A DNA stretch of 33,854 nucleotides, from positions 1-33,854 of the forward strand of contig JAOPWJ010000153.1 in assembly GCA_025965715.1 (NCBI GenBank), read 5' to 3'. This DNA comes from Blastococcus sp. (GTDB lineage Bacteria; Actinomycetota; Actinomycetes; Mycobacteriales; Geodermatophilaceae). Each line of letters starts with the position of its first letter. Positions within the stretch are counted from its first letter, which is position 1. Positions 17,448-24,672 of this stretch are shown here, piece after piece. Both the position numbers and the translations under genes were made by a program. Under the pieces are notes generated by a model, which did not search any database, was not told the origin of the DNA, and saw nothing but the letters and a program-made list of their open reading frames with translations.

Positions 17448-18380
17448 TCAGCCGATCGCGATGATCTCCTCGCGTGGGTCGAGCTCCCGGCGGTGCACCG
17501 GCGGAACGAGGGCCAGCGGCGACGTGCAGTGCCGCAGGAGCCAGCGGTGCGGTCCGTCGAGAGTGCGGTGCAGCAGGTGGCCGTGGCCGGCGCTGAGCAC
17601 GAGCAGGGGAGAGGGACAGGCGGCGCTCAGGAGGTCGCCGGCCGACGCCCGCGCCAGCTCGGTGCGGCGCACGTCCAGGTCGGGTTCCCGCCGGGTCCAC
17701 TCCTGCAGGTCGTCGGCCCAGGTCTGCGCCGCCGTGCGTCCGGTGGAGCGGGTCTGGAGGAGAGCCAGCGGTACTCCCGAACGACGTGCGGCCGCCGCGG
17801 CGAAGGTGGCCACTGCCTCGTCGTCCTCCGGGTCACCGATGCCCAGCACAGCAGTCACGGGACGGCCCGCGGGTGTGCCGCTCCGCTGGCGGGGGACCAC
17901 GACGACCGGCTGGGGCGACCGCGCGGCCAGGCGCGCGGTGACCGGCGCCAGCACCAGTTCATCGGCGGCGCCCGTGGTGGAACTGCCCAGGACGACGAGC
18001 TGGCCGGCCGCCGCGGCGCGCAGGAGCGTGCCGACGGGGTCGCCGGGCACCACCTCCGTCGAGGCCCGCACATCGTGCTCGGAGTGGCGGGCGACGGTGA
18101 AGGCCTGGCCGGTGATGTGCCGGGCGCGGGTGAGCTCCGCCGACTGGGCGCCGGCGGCCCGCCGGCGGTTCAGGTAGGTGGCGGCGTGGACGATGCGCAG
18201 GGGAGCGTTCCGCCGGGCCGCCTCGTGCGCCGCCCAGCGCACGGCGCGCAGCCCGCACTCGCTGCCGTCCACGCCGACGACGACCTCGCGGACGGGTGGG
18301 TCCTGCGGAACCGGTCGGGCCCCGGCTCGGGCGTCGGCGTCCGCAGCGTCGGGCGGGGCGATCGGGGTGGACGTCGGCAC
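17448..18380 (-). CDS. Universal stress protein with two USP domains
   Basis: A 310-residue cytoplasmic protein with tandem UspA folds. Domain 1 begins at VREVVVGVDGSECGLRAVRWAAHEA and ends at LVVLGSSTTGAADELVLAPVTARLAARSPQP-type sequence. Domain 2 begins at RPVTAVLGIGDPEDDEAVATFAAAAARR and ends near LLVLSAGHGHLLHR. The ATP-binding signature Gly-x2-Gly-x9-Gly-Ser/Thr is imperfect in both (LAPV replaces the usual LGSV in domain 1), so ATP binding is uncertain. The start is GTG 18380, with GGAGG 6 bases upstream; a longer open frame beyond it is antisense to the next gene. Such proteins are often induced by stress or hypoxia in actinobacteria. Confidence 0.92.
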   Translation of the reverse strand: MPTSTPIAPPDAADADARAGARPVPQDPPVREVVVGVDGSECGLRAVRWAAHEAARRNAPLRIVHAATYLNRRRAAGAQSAELTRARHITGQAFTVARHSEHDVRASTEVVPGDPVGTLLRAAAAGQLVVLGSSTTGAADELVLAPVTARLAARSPQPVVVVPRQRSGTPAGRPVTAVLGIGDPEDDEAVATFAAAAARRSGVPLALLQTRSTGRTAAQTWADDLQEWTRREPDLDVRRTELARASAGDLLSAACPSPLLVLSAGHGHLLHRTLDGPHRWLLRHCTSPLALVPPVHRRELDPREEIIAIG

Positions 18381-18566
18381 GACGCACCTCCAGGAGCAGG
18401 GCGATTCCGTCTGGTGCCCAGGGTCCTCGCCGCGGGTGGCCGAAGGAAGACCTCCGGGCGCGACCGGGGTGCATCGGAGCTGAGAAGTGGGTAAGGGGGC
18501 CCCCGACGATCGGTTGCCGGCCGGTTCCCGGGCGTCGTCCCTTCCCGGTGTGCCTGGAGGCTGCCC

Positions 18567-19238
18567 GTGCCCGATCGAGGTCCTCTCTTCCGCTCTGTCG
18601 TGGTCCTCGGTGCCGTCGTCGGTGGGGCTCTCGCCCTGGCCGGCGGGCTGGCGCTGCGCGGCCCCGGTCTGACTGCGGTGGGGGTGGCGGCGCTGTTCGC
18701 CGCCTGCCTGTGTGCGGCGATCGCGCACGAGGAGCACGACGGGAACCTGCGGTCGAGCATGGCCGCCGGTCTGCAGGCGGCGGCGTGGACGGTGGCTGTG
18801 CTGCTCGCCATCGCGGGCACGGCCGGGCTGGCCGGCGGCGTGATCGCCGCGCTGCTCGCCGGCACCGCGGTCATGGGCGGGGCGGCATTCTGGCTGGTGC
18901 GCGCCTCGCGTGCCGAACGGGCCGCCGCCGCGACGGCGCAGCCGCGCGGAGCGTCCCCCGCCGTTGCGCTGCGGCCCGCGGAGCTGCTGTCCCCGGTGTC
19001 TCAGCTCTCCACCCGCGCGCTCGGGCAGGAATGGTTGCGCACCTCCGCGGTGCTGGCCGGACGGCTCGACCCCTCGGTGCGAGCATCCCTGGTGCGCCGG
19101 CGACAGGAGGCCCTCGACGAGCTGGAACTGCGCGATCCCGCCGGGTTCGCCCGGTGGCTGATCGCCGGGCCGGGGCCGGGGAGCGACCCGGCCGACTACG
19201 TGCAGCGCGACCGGACCGCGGGCACCGACGCCGCCTGA
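18567..19238 (+). CDS. Membrane protein with hydrophobic N-terminal half, unknown function
   Basis: A 223-residue protein I do not recognise. Hydrophobic segments at about 9-30, 34-52, 70-88 and 90-107 suggest two helical hairpins. A charged loop (EEHDGNLRSS) lies between the first and second pairs. The C-terminal half is soluble and helical, with an Arg/Glu-rich stretch SLVRRRQEALDELELRDPAGFARWL that could mediate protein contacts. The start is GTG 18567, with GGAGG 6 bases upstream. It diverges from the universal stress protein gene across 186 bases and ends 48 bases before tRNA-Thr. No domain was identified. Confidence 0.78.
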   Translation: MPDRGPLFRSVVVLGAVVGGALALAGGLALRGPGLTAVGVAALFAACLCAAIAHEEHDGNLRSSMAAGLQAAAWTVAVLLAIAGTAGLAGGVIAALLAGTAVMGGAAFWLVRASRAERAAAATAQPRGASPAVALRPAELLSPVSQLSTRALGQEWLRTSAVLAGRLDPSVRASLVRRRQEALDELELRDPAGFARWLIAGPGPGSDPADYVQRDRTAGTDAA

Positions 19239-19286
19239 CCGTTCCGGCTGCACCTACGATCGACGCGGCCACCGGCGGTGGTCGCC

Positions 19287-19359
19287 GCCGGCGTGGCGCA
19301 ATTGGTAGCGCACCCGACTTGTAATCGGGCGGTTCGGGGTTCGAGTCCCCGCGTCGGCT
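19287..19359 (+). tRNA. tRNA-Thr (anticodon TGT)
   Basis: 73 bases fold as a full cloverleaf. The 7-bp acceptor stem has one G-T pair, and the D stem is GCGC/GCGC. The anticodon stem is CCCGA/TCGGG around CTTGTAA, with anticodon TGT reading ACA. There is a 5-base variable loop and a T arm CGGGG-TTCGAGT-CCCCG. CCA is not encoded. ACA is a rare codon in this GC-rich DNA. Confidence 0.95.
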
Positions 19360-19422
19360 CTGTGCCCGGATCTGTGGCCCCGTTCCGGAGGCCGGTCCCC
19401 GCGCCGGAATCTGGACGCATCC

Positions 19423-22221
19423 GTGCCGGCGGGGGACCATGACCGAGTGATCGGGGCGGGGACTGCGCTCCCGTACATCGGCCGGGTGGCGCAGCGCGCC
19501 GTGGTCGCGGCGGCCTTCCGGGAGCCGGGGCACATCGTCGTGCTCTCCGGCGAGGCGGGGGTGGGCAAGTCCTCGCTGGTGGCCGTCGAGCGGGCGGCGG
19601 CGGTCACCGAGGTGATCGAGGGATCCTGCCTGCAGCTGGCCGGTCAGGCCCTGCCGCTGGCCGCGCTCGAGCAGATCTTCGACGCCCACGGCGGGTGGCC
19701 GGCCGCCGCCGACGGCGCCGAGCAGCAGTCGGCCGAGCAGCGCCTCCGAGCGGTCCGCGTGTGGGCCGATGCGCTGGCGCCCAGCGGTTCCCCCACCGCC
19801 ACCACCCTGGTGATCGACGACCTGCACTGGGCCGACGAGACCACCTGCGACTTCCTGGTCTACCTGGCCTGCACCGCCGCGCGTCGCCGGCTCAGCCTGG
19901 TGCTCACCCTCCGGGACGACGAGACCCCCATGGTCGGGCGCGTGCAGCAGGCCGTGGACGAGCTGACCAGGCTGCCCGGCGCCCAGTGCGTGGAGCTCCA
20001 GCGGCTGGACCGGGCGGAGACCCGCGAACTCGTCGCCGCCTTGGCCGGCGACTCCGACGTCGACGCCTGGTACGAGCAGACCAAGGGCAACCCGTACCTG
20101 CTGGGCGAGCTGGTGAAGGACCCCGGCGCCCGGCGGGTGAAGGACGTCCTGCTGTCCCGCGTCCGCAGTCTCGGTCCCGATGCCGCCGGGCTGATCCGCC
20201 TGGCGGCCATCTTCGGGCTCTGGGTGCCCGACGAGCGCCTGTGCCGGGCCTCGGAACTCCCGCCGGACCGCTATGGCGCCGCCGTCCGTGAGGCCGTGGA
20301 CGTCGGGGTGCTCGTCGTCGAGGGTGCCGACTACGCGTTCCGGCACAGTTTGATGTGCGACGCGGTGCTGTCCCAGCTCCTGCCCTTCGAGCGACGGCGG
20401 CTCCACGAGCAGGCGGCGCGAGCACTCTCCACGGACGCCGCCGACGACGTCGTCACCGCGGCGGCGGTGAGCCTGCACTGGGCCGCCGCCGGAGTGAACG
20501 ACGAAGCCGCCGATTGGAGCGTGCGCGCCGCCCGCAAGGCCCGGCGGCTCAACGCGTTCGCCGAGTCCTGGGCGCACTACCAGCGGGCACTGCAGGTGGG
20601 CCGGCCGGACACCGACCCGGAGGCGCGGCTCGAGCTGGTGCTCGAGGTTGCCGGCACGGCCCGGCTGGCCGGCGACCCCAAGGCCGCGGCCGCCCTCCTC
20701 GAGCAGGCGCTGGGGGCCGGCGGCATCGGCCGGCCGGCGCGCGCCAGCGCGCTGGAACGGCTGGGCTGCTTCCTGTGGGAGGCCGGCCTGACCGGCCGCA
20801 GCCGGGCCGCGTACGCCGAGGCCGCCGCGACCCTGGATCCGGAGGTCACCGCCTGTCACGCCCAGGTCTGGGGGGCGATGGCGCGTGGTGCCTTCATCAT
20901 GGCGGAGTTCGAGGAGGCCGTACGGAGCGCCGACCGGGCCATCGCCGCCGCGCGCGAGCACGGGACGACGGCGGTGCTCGCCGATGCGCTCACCACCCGG
21001 GGAACCGCCGGGACGTTCCTCGGTGACCGCAGCGCGGTGGACCTGCTGCGCGAGGGCGTGCGCCTTGCCCGGGACGTCGAGGACCGGGTCGTCCTCTGCC
21101 GCGGCTACGCCAATCTCATCGTGGCCTACGAGTTCTCGGGGATGCCGGCGGAGGCCTCGGTGGCGGCGCTGGAAGGCCTGCGCCTGCTCCCCGAGTACGG
21201 CCTGGAGCTGGCCGTCGGGGCGGCACTGGCGTGCAACGCGGCCAACATGCTGATCCGGCGCGGCCACTACGCCCGCTGCGAGGAGGTCCTCGCCGAGCTG
21301 CTGGACGGCCGGATCGTGCAGGGTCAGGGCCTCCACCTGCACCTCGAGCGAGCGGAGCTGCACCTGGCGATGGGCAACACGGAGGCGGCCCGCGCCAGCC
21401 TGGCTGCGGCGTCGTCCCTGTCGGAGACCGATGAGCCGACGGTGGTCGCCGCCCTCGCCGCGGCGACGGCCGGCATCCAGGCGCAGGTGGGCGACCGCGA
21501 CGGGTGCTACCGGACCGTCGACGGGGCGCTGCGGCGACTGTCGTCGACCGAGGACAGGCACTCCCGGGTCGAGCTGTTGGTGATCGGGCTACGCAACGAG
21601 GCTGACCGCTCCGGTGCGGTGGCGGGCCGCCCCGACCGGGAGACCGCGGCGCGGCTGGACCGGCTGACCGCCGAGCTGGACCAGCTGGGCCTCGCCGATC
21701 CCGACGACCTCAACTTCGCCGCCGATCTCCGCACCGCGCGCAACGAATGCGCCCGCGCGGGGGGAACCGCCGACGCCGCCGAGTGGGCCGAGGCGGTCGC
21801 ACTCTGGCGCGCGGCGGACCGTCCCCGCGAGGAGGCCTACTGCCTGTTGCGCGAGGCGGAGTGCCACGTGGCTGCCCGGCAACGCGCCAAGGCCGCCGCC
21901 ACGGCGACGGCAGCGCGCGAGATCGCGGAGCGGCTGGGCGCGGCCCCGATCCTCGGCGACGTCGACGCGCTCCTGAGCCGCACGCGGATGGTGCCCGCCC
22001 CTGCTCCGCGCGCCCCGGCCGAGGATCGGCCCTATGGGCTCACCGACCGGGAGTACGAGGTGCTGGCGCTGCTGGGCACCGGTGCCACCAACCGCCAGAT
22101 AGCCCGAAAATTGTTCATCAGCGATCGCACGGTCGGGGTCCACGTCTCGAGAGTCCTGCATAAGCTCCAGGTGGCCAACCGGGCGCAGGCGGCTGCCGTA
22201 GCCGCCAAGGTCGCCCGGTAG
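19423..22221 (+). CDS. Large ATPase (STAND/MalT-type) LuxR-family transcriptional regulator
   Basis: A 932-residue regulator of the LAL type. The N-terminal AAA/NTPase domain has Walker A GEAGVGKSS (43-51) and Walker B TTLVIDDLHWADE. A long helical middle resembles TPR/signal-sensing repeats (for example AARLAGDPKAAAALLEQAL and RASALERLGCFLWEAGLTG). The C-terminal LuxR helix-turn-helix runs from LTDREYEVLALLGTGATNRQIARKLFIS to TVGVHVSRVLHKLQVANRAQ. It probably acts as an ATP-controlled activator; inducer and targets are unknown. GTG 19423 has little ribosome-binding sequence. GTG 19447, preceded by a G-rich stretch, is a serious alternative start that keeps all domains. The small gene at 22248 is the nearest candidate target. 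Confidence 0.93.
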   Translation: MPAGDHDRVIGAGTALPYIGRVAQRAVVAAAFREPGHIVVLSGEAGVGKSSLVAVERAAAVTEVIEGSCLQLAGQALPLAALEQIFDAHGGWPAAADGAEQQSAEQRLRAVRVWADALAPSGSPTATTLVIDDLHWADETTCDFLVYLACTAARRRLSLVLTLRDDETPMVGRVQQAVDELTRLPGAQCVELQRLDRAETRELVAALAGDSDVDAWYEQTKGNPYLLGELVKDPGARRVKDVLLSRVRSLGPDAAGLIRLAAIFGLWVPDERLCRASELPPDRYGAAVREAVDVGVLVVEGADYAFRHSLMCDAVLSQLLPFERRRLHEQAARALSTDAADDVVTAAAVSLHWAAAGVNDEAADWSVRAARKARRLNAFAESWAHYQRALQVGRPDTDPEARLELVLEVAGTARLAGDPKAAAALLEQALGAGGIGRPARASALERLGCFLWEAGLTGRSRAAYAEAAATLDPEVTACHAQVWGAMARGAFIMAEFEEAVRSADRAIAAAREHGTTAVLADALTTRGTAGTFLGDRSAVDLLREGVRLARDVEDRVVLCRGYANLIVAYEFSGMPAEASVAALEGLRLLPEYGLELAVGAALACNAANMLIRRGHYARCEEVLAELLDGRIVQGQGLHLHLERAELHLAMGNTEAARASLAAASSLSETDEPTVVAALAAATAGIQAQVGDRDGCYRTVDGALRRLSSTEDRHSRVELLVIGLRNEADRSGAVAGRPDRETAARLDRLTAELDQLGLADPDDLNFAADLRTARNECARAGGTADAAEWAEAVALWRAADRPREEAYCLLREAECHVAARQRAKAAATATAAREIAERLGAAPILGDVDALLSRTRMVPAPAPRAPAEDRPYGLTDREYEVLALLGTGATNRQIARKLFISDRTVGVHVSRVLHKLQVANRAQAAAVAAKVAR

Positions 22222-22234
22222 GCGGCCGGACCCT

Positions 22235-22248
22235 TGGAAGGACTTCCA
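22235..22248 (+). promoter_or_regulatory. Dyad over the ribosome-binding site of the 63-residue gene
   Basis: TGGAAG-GA-CTTCCA is a 6+6 base inverted repeat spanning GGAAGGA and reaching the A of the ATG. A regulator or RNA structure there could affect translation. The repeat is short, so chance is possible. Confidence 0.35.
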
Positions 22249-22439
22249 TGCCTGTCATCAAGCTCTCGCTGTTCGGTCAGGGCAACGAGCCGCACGAGAC
22301 GGTCGAGCTCGACGAGGACCTGGTCGGTCAGCTCCGGGCCACGGTCGACGCGCAGCCCGACCTGACCCTGGACGAGGCCTTCCGGCGCGGTATCCAGCAC
22401 GTCGTCGACAACGGTCCGCTCGGCGGCGGCCAGCAGTAG
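22248..22439 (+). CDS. Small acidic protein, 63 residues, unknown function
   Basis: Starts at ATG 22248 with GGAAGGA 5-8 bases upstream, a good ribosome-binding site. The sequence begins with a hydrophobic beta strand (VIKLSLFGQG), then an acidic central part (ETVELDEDLVGQLRATVDAQPDLTLDEAF-like, with many Asp/Glu) and a short helix RRGIQHVVDNG. There is no signal peptide, transmembrane segment or metal motif. It lies 26 bases after the LuxR-family regulator on the same strand and ends one base before the convergent ECF sigma factor stop. The layout suggests a small regulatory or ribbon-helix protein, but I do not recognise the family. Confidence 0.72.
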   Translation: MPVIKLSLFGQGNEPHETVELDEDLVGQLRATVDAQPDLTLDEAFRRGIQHVVDNGPLGGGQQ

Positions 22440-22440
22440 C

Positions 22441-23070
22441 TCAGGCGAAGCTGGGCATCAGCTGCGCGCGCAGCGACTTGATCGCCCGCCCGCGCAGCGG
22501 TCCCAGGCTGCCGCGAGGCATCGCCAGTTCCTGGCTCAGGGAGTCGTAGGACTGCTCGCCACGCAACATCGCCTGGACCACCATCCGCTGGGTGGCCGGC
22601 AGGGTGTCCACCGCGCGCAGGAGCGCCGACCGCAGTTCCAGGCGCATGAGTGCACCGGCCATGTCGGCGTCCTCCGGTGCGACGTGGTCCCCGACGTCCT
22701 CGGTCGGGACGGCGCGCTGCTGGGCGCGCACGATGGCCAACGCCTCGCGCCGGGCGGTGGTCGACAGCCAGCCGGGCAGGGCCGCGGCGTCGTTGATGCG
22801 GGCCGCGTTCTTGAACAGCAGCACCCAGGTGCGCTGAACCGCCTCGTCGACGTCGGCGTCGCTGCGCAGGACTCCGCGCGCCGAGGACCGGAGGAGGCGC
22901 TCGTACCGCCGCACCGTGGTCCGCCAGGCCGCGTCGTTCCCCGCGGCGAGGTCGGCCAGCAGCCGGTCGCCGGCCTGCCGCTCCGCCGTACGGGCGGACG
23001 TGCGGGCGGGGGACGTGGCGTCCTCGATGGTGGCGTCGGCGGATGCGTCGGCGTAGGCGAGAGCGGGCAT
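22441..23070 (-). CDS. ECF-type RNA polymerase sigma factor (second)
   Basis: A 209-residue sigma factor. Region 2 includes YERLLRSSARGVLRSDADVDEAVQRTWVLLFKNAARI and PGWLSTTARREALAIVR. Region 4 includes LPATQRMVVQAMLRGEQSYDSLSQELAMPRGSLGPLRGRAIKSLR. The region 4 helix SxxLxMPRGSLGPxRxRAxxxLR is a recurrent actinobacterial ECF subgroup. I chose ATG 23070 because AAGGAG lies about 8 bases upstream; the open frame continues to 23265, but that extension is Arg-rich and unlike sigma factors. No anti-sigma gene adjoins it. It diverges from the dodecin gene over 215 bases that contain a 14-base palindrome. Confidence 0.92.
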   Translation of the reverse strand: MPALAYADASADATIEDATSPARTSARTAERQAGDRLLADLAAGNDAAWRTTVRRYERLLRSSARGVLRSDADVDEAVQRTWVLLFKNAARINDAAALPGWLSTTARREALAIVRAQQRAVPTEDVGDHVAPEDADMAGALMRLELRSALLRAVDTLPATQRMVVQAMLRGEQSYDSLSQELAMPRGSLGPLRGRAIKSLRAQLMPSFA

Positions 23071-23104
23071 CTGAGGGGCTCCTTCGGCGGTGTGTGGTAC
23101 GCCG

Positions 23105-23115
23105 CGAAGTCTTCG
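23105..23115. promoter_or_regulatory. Small dyad upstream of the second ECF sigma gene
   Basis: CGAAG-T-CTTCG, 35 bases upstream of the sigma factor start codon, in a position suited to an operator or 5' leader hairpin. Short, so tentative. Confidence 0.3.
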
Positions 23116-23166
23116 GCGGACGCCTTCCCGTGACGTCCGTCGGACGACGTATTCCGGGCGGCCGGA

Positions 23167-23180
23167 ACGACGTACGTCGT
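23167..23180. promoter_or_regulatory. Perfect 14-base palindrome in the sigma/dodecin intergenic region
   Basis: ACGACGTACGTCGT is its own reverse complement. Its left half, ACGACGTA, occurs again in direct orientation at 23144-23151. A palindrome plus a repeated half-site between divergent genes is typical of a regulator's binding region. Confidence 0.45.
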
Positions 23181-23285
23181 CCTCCTCGTGGCGTACGCGG
23201 ATCCGTTCTCCGGGAGGCTCGACCGCGCGCCGGAAGTCGGGGCGTGCCAGGGTCGGGGGCGACATGGACGAGGCGAGGAGGCCAC

Positions 23286-23492
23286 GTGAGCGACCACGTG
23301 TACGGGCTCAGTGAGGTCGTCGGCAGCAGTCCGACGAGCGTGGACGAGGCGATCCGCAACGCGATCCGCAAGGCCGGGGGCACCGTCCGGAACATCGAGT
23401 GGTTCCAGACGCAGGAGATCCGCGGCCAGGTGGTCGACGGCGACGTCGCCTACTTCCAGGTCACCTTGAAGTTCGGCTTCCGGATCGAGTGA
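23286..23492 (+). CDS. Dodecin family protein
   Basis: A 68-residue protein matching dodecin, a hollow dodecamer that stores flavin (and in some bacteria coenzyme A). VYGLSEVVGSSPTSVDEAIR is the first strand and helix. TVRNIEWFQTQEIRGQV holds the conserved tryptophan that stacks on the ligand, and DGDVAYFQVTLKFGFRIE is the closing strand with the conserved Gln. The GTG start at 23286 has AGGAG about 5 bases upstream. It diverges from the second ECF sigma gene, which may control it. Length is exactly as expected. Confidence 0.93.
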   Translation: MSDHVYGLSEVVGSSPTSVDEAIRNAIRKAGGTVRNIEWFQTQEIRGQVVDGDVAYFQVTLKFGFRIE

Positions 23493-23518
23493 GGCCGCGT
23501 CCCGAGGCTCGCGCCGGG

Positions 23519-23553
23519 CTCGCAGGGGTGAGCCGGACGGCGGCCCCTGCGGG
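23519..23553 (+). terminator. First hairpin after the dodecin gene
   Basis: Arms 23519-23528 and 23544-23553 pair over 10 positions with one wobble, around a 15-base loop, 27 bases after the dodecin stop. Confidence 0.5.
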
Positions 23554-23555
23554 AA

Positions 23556-23584
23556 CCCCCCGCGAGCCCGCGAGCGGCGGGGGG
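23556..23584. terminator. Second hairpin between dodecin and DUF5313 genes
   Basis: CCCCCCGC (23556-23563) pairs perfectly with GCGGGGGG (23577-23584) around a 13-base loop. The region after it on the plus strand is pyrimidine rich. It lies between convergent genes, so it may serve both. Confidence 0.65.
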
Positions 23585-23598
23585 CAGCGGGTCCTTCT

Positions 23599-24012
23599 TC
23601 AGTCGAAGCTTCCGGCGCCGTCCCTGCGGTAGGTGGACTTCCGTTCGACGCGTTCCCGTTCGGCCCGCTCCCCGCGCAGCCGGGCGGCCGTGCCCGGGGG
23701 GTACCCGGCCTTGCGTGCCCGGTGCTCGATGGTCTCGGTCATGAAGGCCATCGAGAAGAGCAGTCCGAGCATCAAGCCGCCGGCGGCTGCCGACACGCGG
23801 TAGCTCACGGGCACCGGGACGGCCAGCAGGCAGACCGCCAGCACCGGCAGCATCTGGACGACGGCGCGTACCAGGTGCCGCCAGATCCAGGTCCGTCGCG
23901 TGATGTCGGCCAGTACCCAGGGGGAGAGGTCGCGCGGCAGGCCGCCGCCGAGCGCGTACCAGACCCACTGCGCGGGGTTCGGGCGCGTGGCGGGGTTCGG
24001 GCGCGTGCGCAC
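23599..24012 (-). CDS. DUF5313-type membrane protein
   Basis: A 137-residue protein with the sequence style of actinobacterial DUF5313: TRPNPAQWVWYALGGGLP, then WVLADITRRTWIWRHLVRAVVQ. Two hydrophobic helices follow (MLPVLAVCLLAVPVPVSY and AAAGGLMLGLLFSMAFM), then a basic/acidic tail ending in TYRRDGAGSFD. Function is unknown. The hexapeptide TRPNPA occurs twice in tandem at the N-terminus, encoded by an 18-base duplication, and the family usually begins at the second copy. The start used is GTG 24012. The gene converges on dodecin and diverges from the CBS protein. Confidence 0.8.
   Translation of the reverse strand: MRTRPNPATRPNPAQWVWYALGGGLPRDLSPWVLADITRRTWIWRHLVRAVVQMLPVLAVCLLAVPVPVSYRVSAAAGGLMLGLLFSMAFMTETIEHRARKAGYPPGTAARLRGERAERERVERKSTYRRDGAGSFD
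23973..24008. repeat. 18-base tandem duplication in the DUF5313 N-terminus
   Basis: 23973-23990 and 23991-24008 match at 17 of 18 positions (the last base differs). On the coding strand they encode TRPNPA twice. The near identity points to a recent slippage or duplication that kept the frame. Confidence 0.85.
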
Positions 24013-24143
24013 CCCCTGACGGTAGGCCGCCCGCGGGTGTGGGGGAGGGCTGCGCGCGCCCCGGGAACACCTGATCGGGTCGCCGTTGCCTGCGGCTGAT
24101 CAGCGGGTGCAGACTCCCCGCACCGTGCCATGAGGAGGCCGCC

Positions 24144-24575
24144 GTGCAGATCAGTTCCCTGTTGCGCCACAAGGGCCACGAGGTGGCCACCATCGACGGC
24201 TCGGAGAGCGTGCGCGCCGCGCTCGCCGTGCTCGCCGACCAGGGGATCGGTGCGCTGGTCGTGTCCTCCGACGGCCGCCGGGTGGAGGGCATCGTGTCCG
24301 AGCGAGACGTCGCACGCGGACTGCACGAGCGGGGCGCGGCACTGCTCACGGACCCGGTCTCCAGCCTGATGACTGCGCAGGTGCACACCTGTCCCTCCGA
24401 GGCGAACGTGCACGCGCTGGCGCAGACGATGACCGACCACCGGGTCCGGCACGTGCCCGTGGTCGACGACGGCGTCCTGGTGGGGATCGTCTCGATCGGT
24501 GACGTCGTGAAGGCCCGGCTCGACGAGCTGGAGGCGGAGCGCAAGCAGCTGGTCGACTACATTCAGACCGCCTGA
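24144..24575 (+). CDS. Stand-alone two-CBS-domain protein
   Basis: A 143-residue protein made almost entirely of one CBS pair (Bateman module). CBS1 spans about 8-62 (VRAALAVLADQGIGALVVSSDG and GIVSERDVARGL). CBS2 spans about 73-128 (VHALAQTMTDHRVRHVPVVDDG and GIVSIGDVVKARL). A helical tail follows. Such proteins bind adenine nucleotides such as AMP, ATP or SAM. Here G-I-V-S-x-x-D-V is present in both domains, which fits ribose/phosphate binding. No effector domain is attached, so it presumably acts on a partner. The GTG 24144 start has AGGAGG about 5 bases upstream. Confidence 0.92.
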   Translation: MQISSLLRHKGHEVATIDGSESVRAALAVLADQGIGALVVSSDGRRVEGIVSERDVARGLHERGAALLTDPVSSLMTAQVHTCPSEANVHALAQTMTDHRVRHVPVVDDGVLVGIVSIGDVVKARLDELEAERKQLVDYIQTA

Positions 24576-24672
24576 GAACCGGACTCGGGTCCCACCCCTC
24601 GCCGGCTCCGGGCGGGACCCGGAACGGGGCCACGACTCCGGGAGCCGGGGGCCGTCGGCGTACCGTGCGGCC

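Noticed and set aside
15921-18494. 857-codon open frame on the plus strand
   Set aside because: Runs antisense through htrA, the FetB-like permease and the universal stress protein; low-complexity shadow.
19287-19359. tRNA-Thr as an integration site for a mobile element
   Set aside because: No integrase, no repeat of the tRNA 3' end nearby, and flanking composition is uniform.
18871-21561. 896-codon open frame on the minus strand
   Set aside because: Antisense to the LuxR-family ATPase and tRNA-Thr; composition is Arg/Gly/His rich without any domain. A GC-rich shadow frame.
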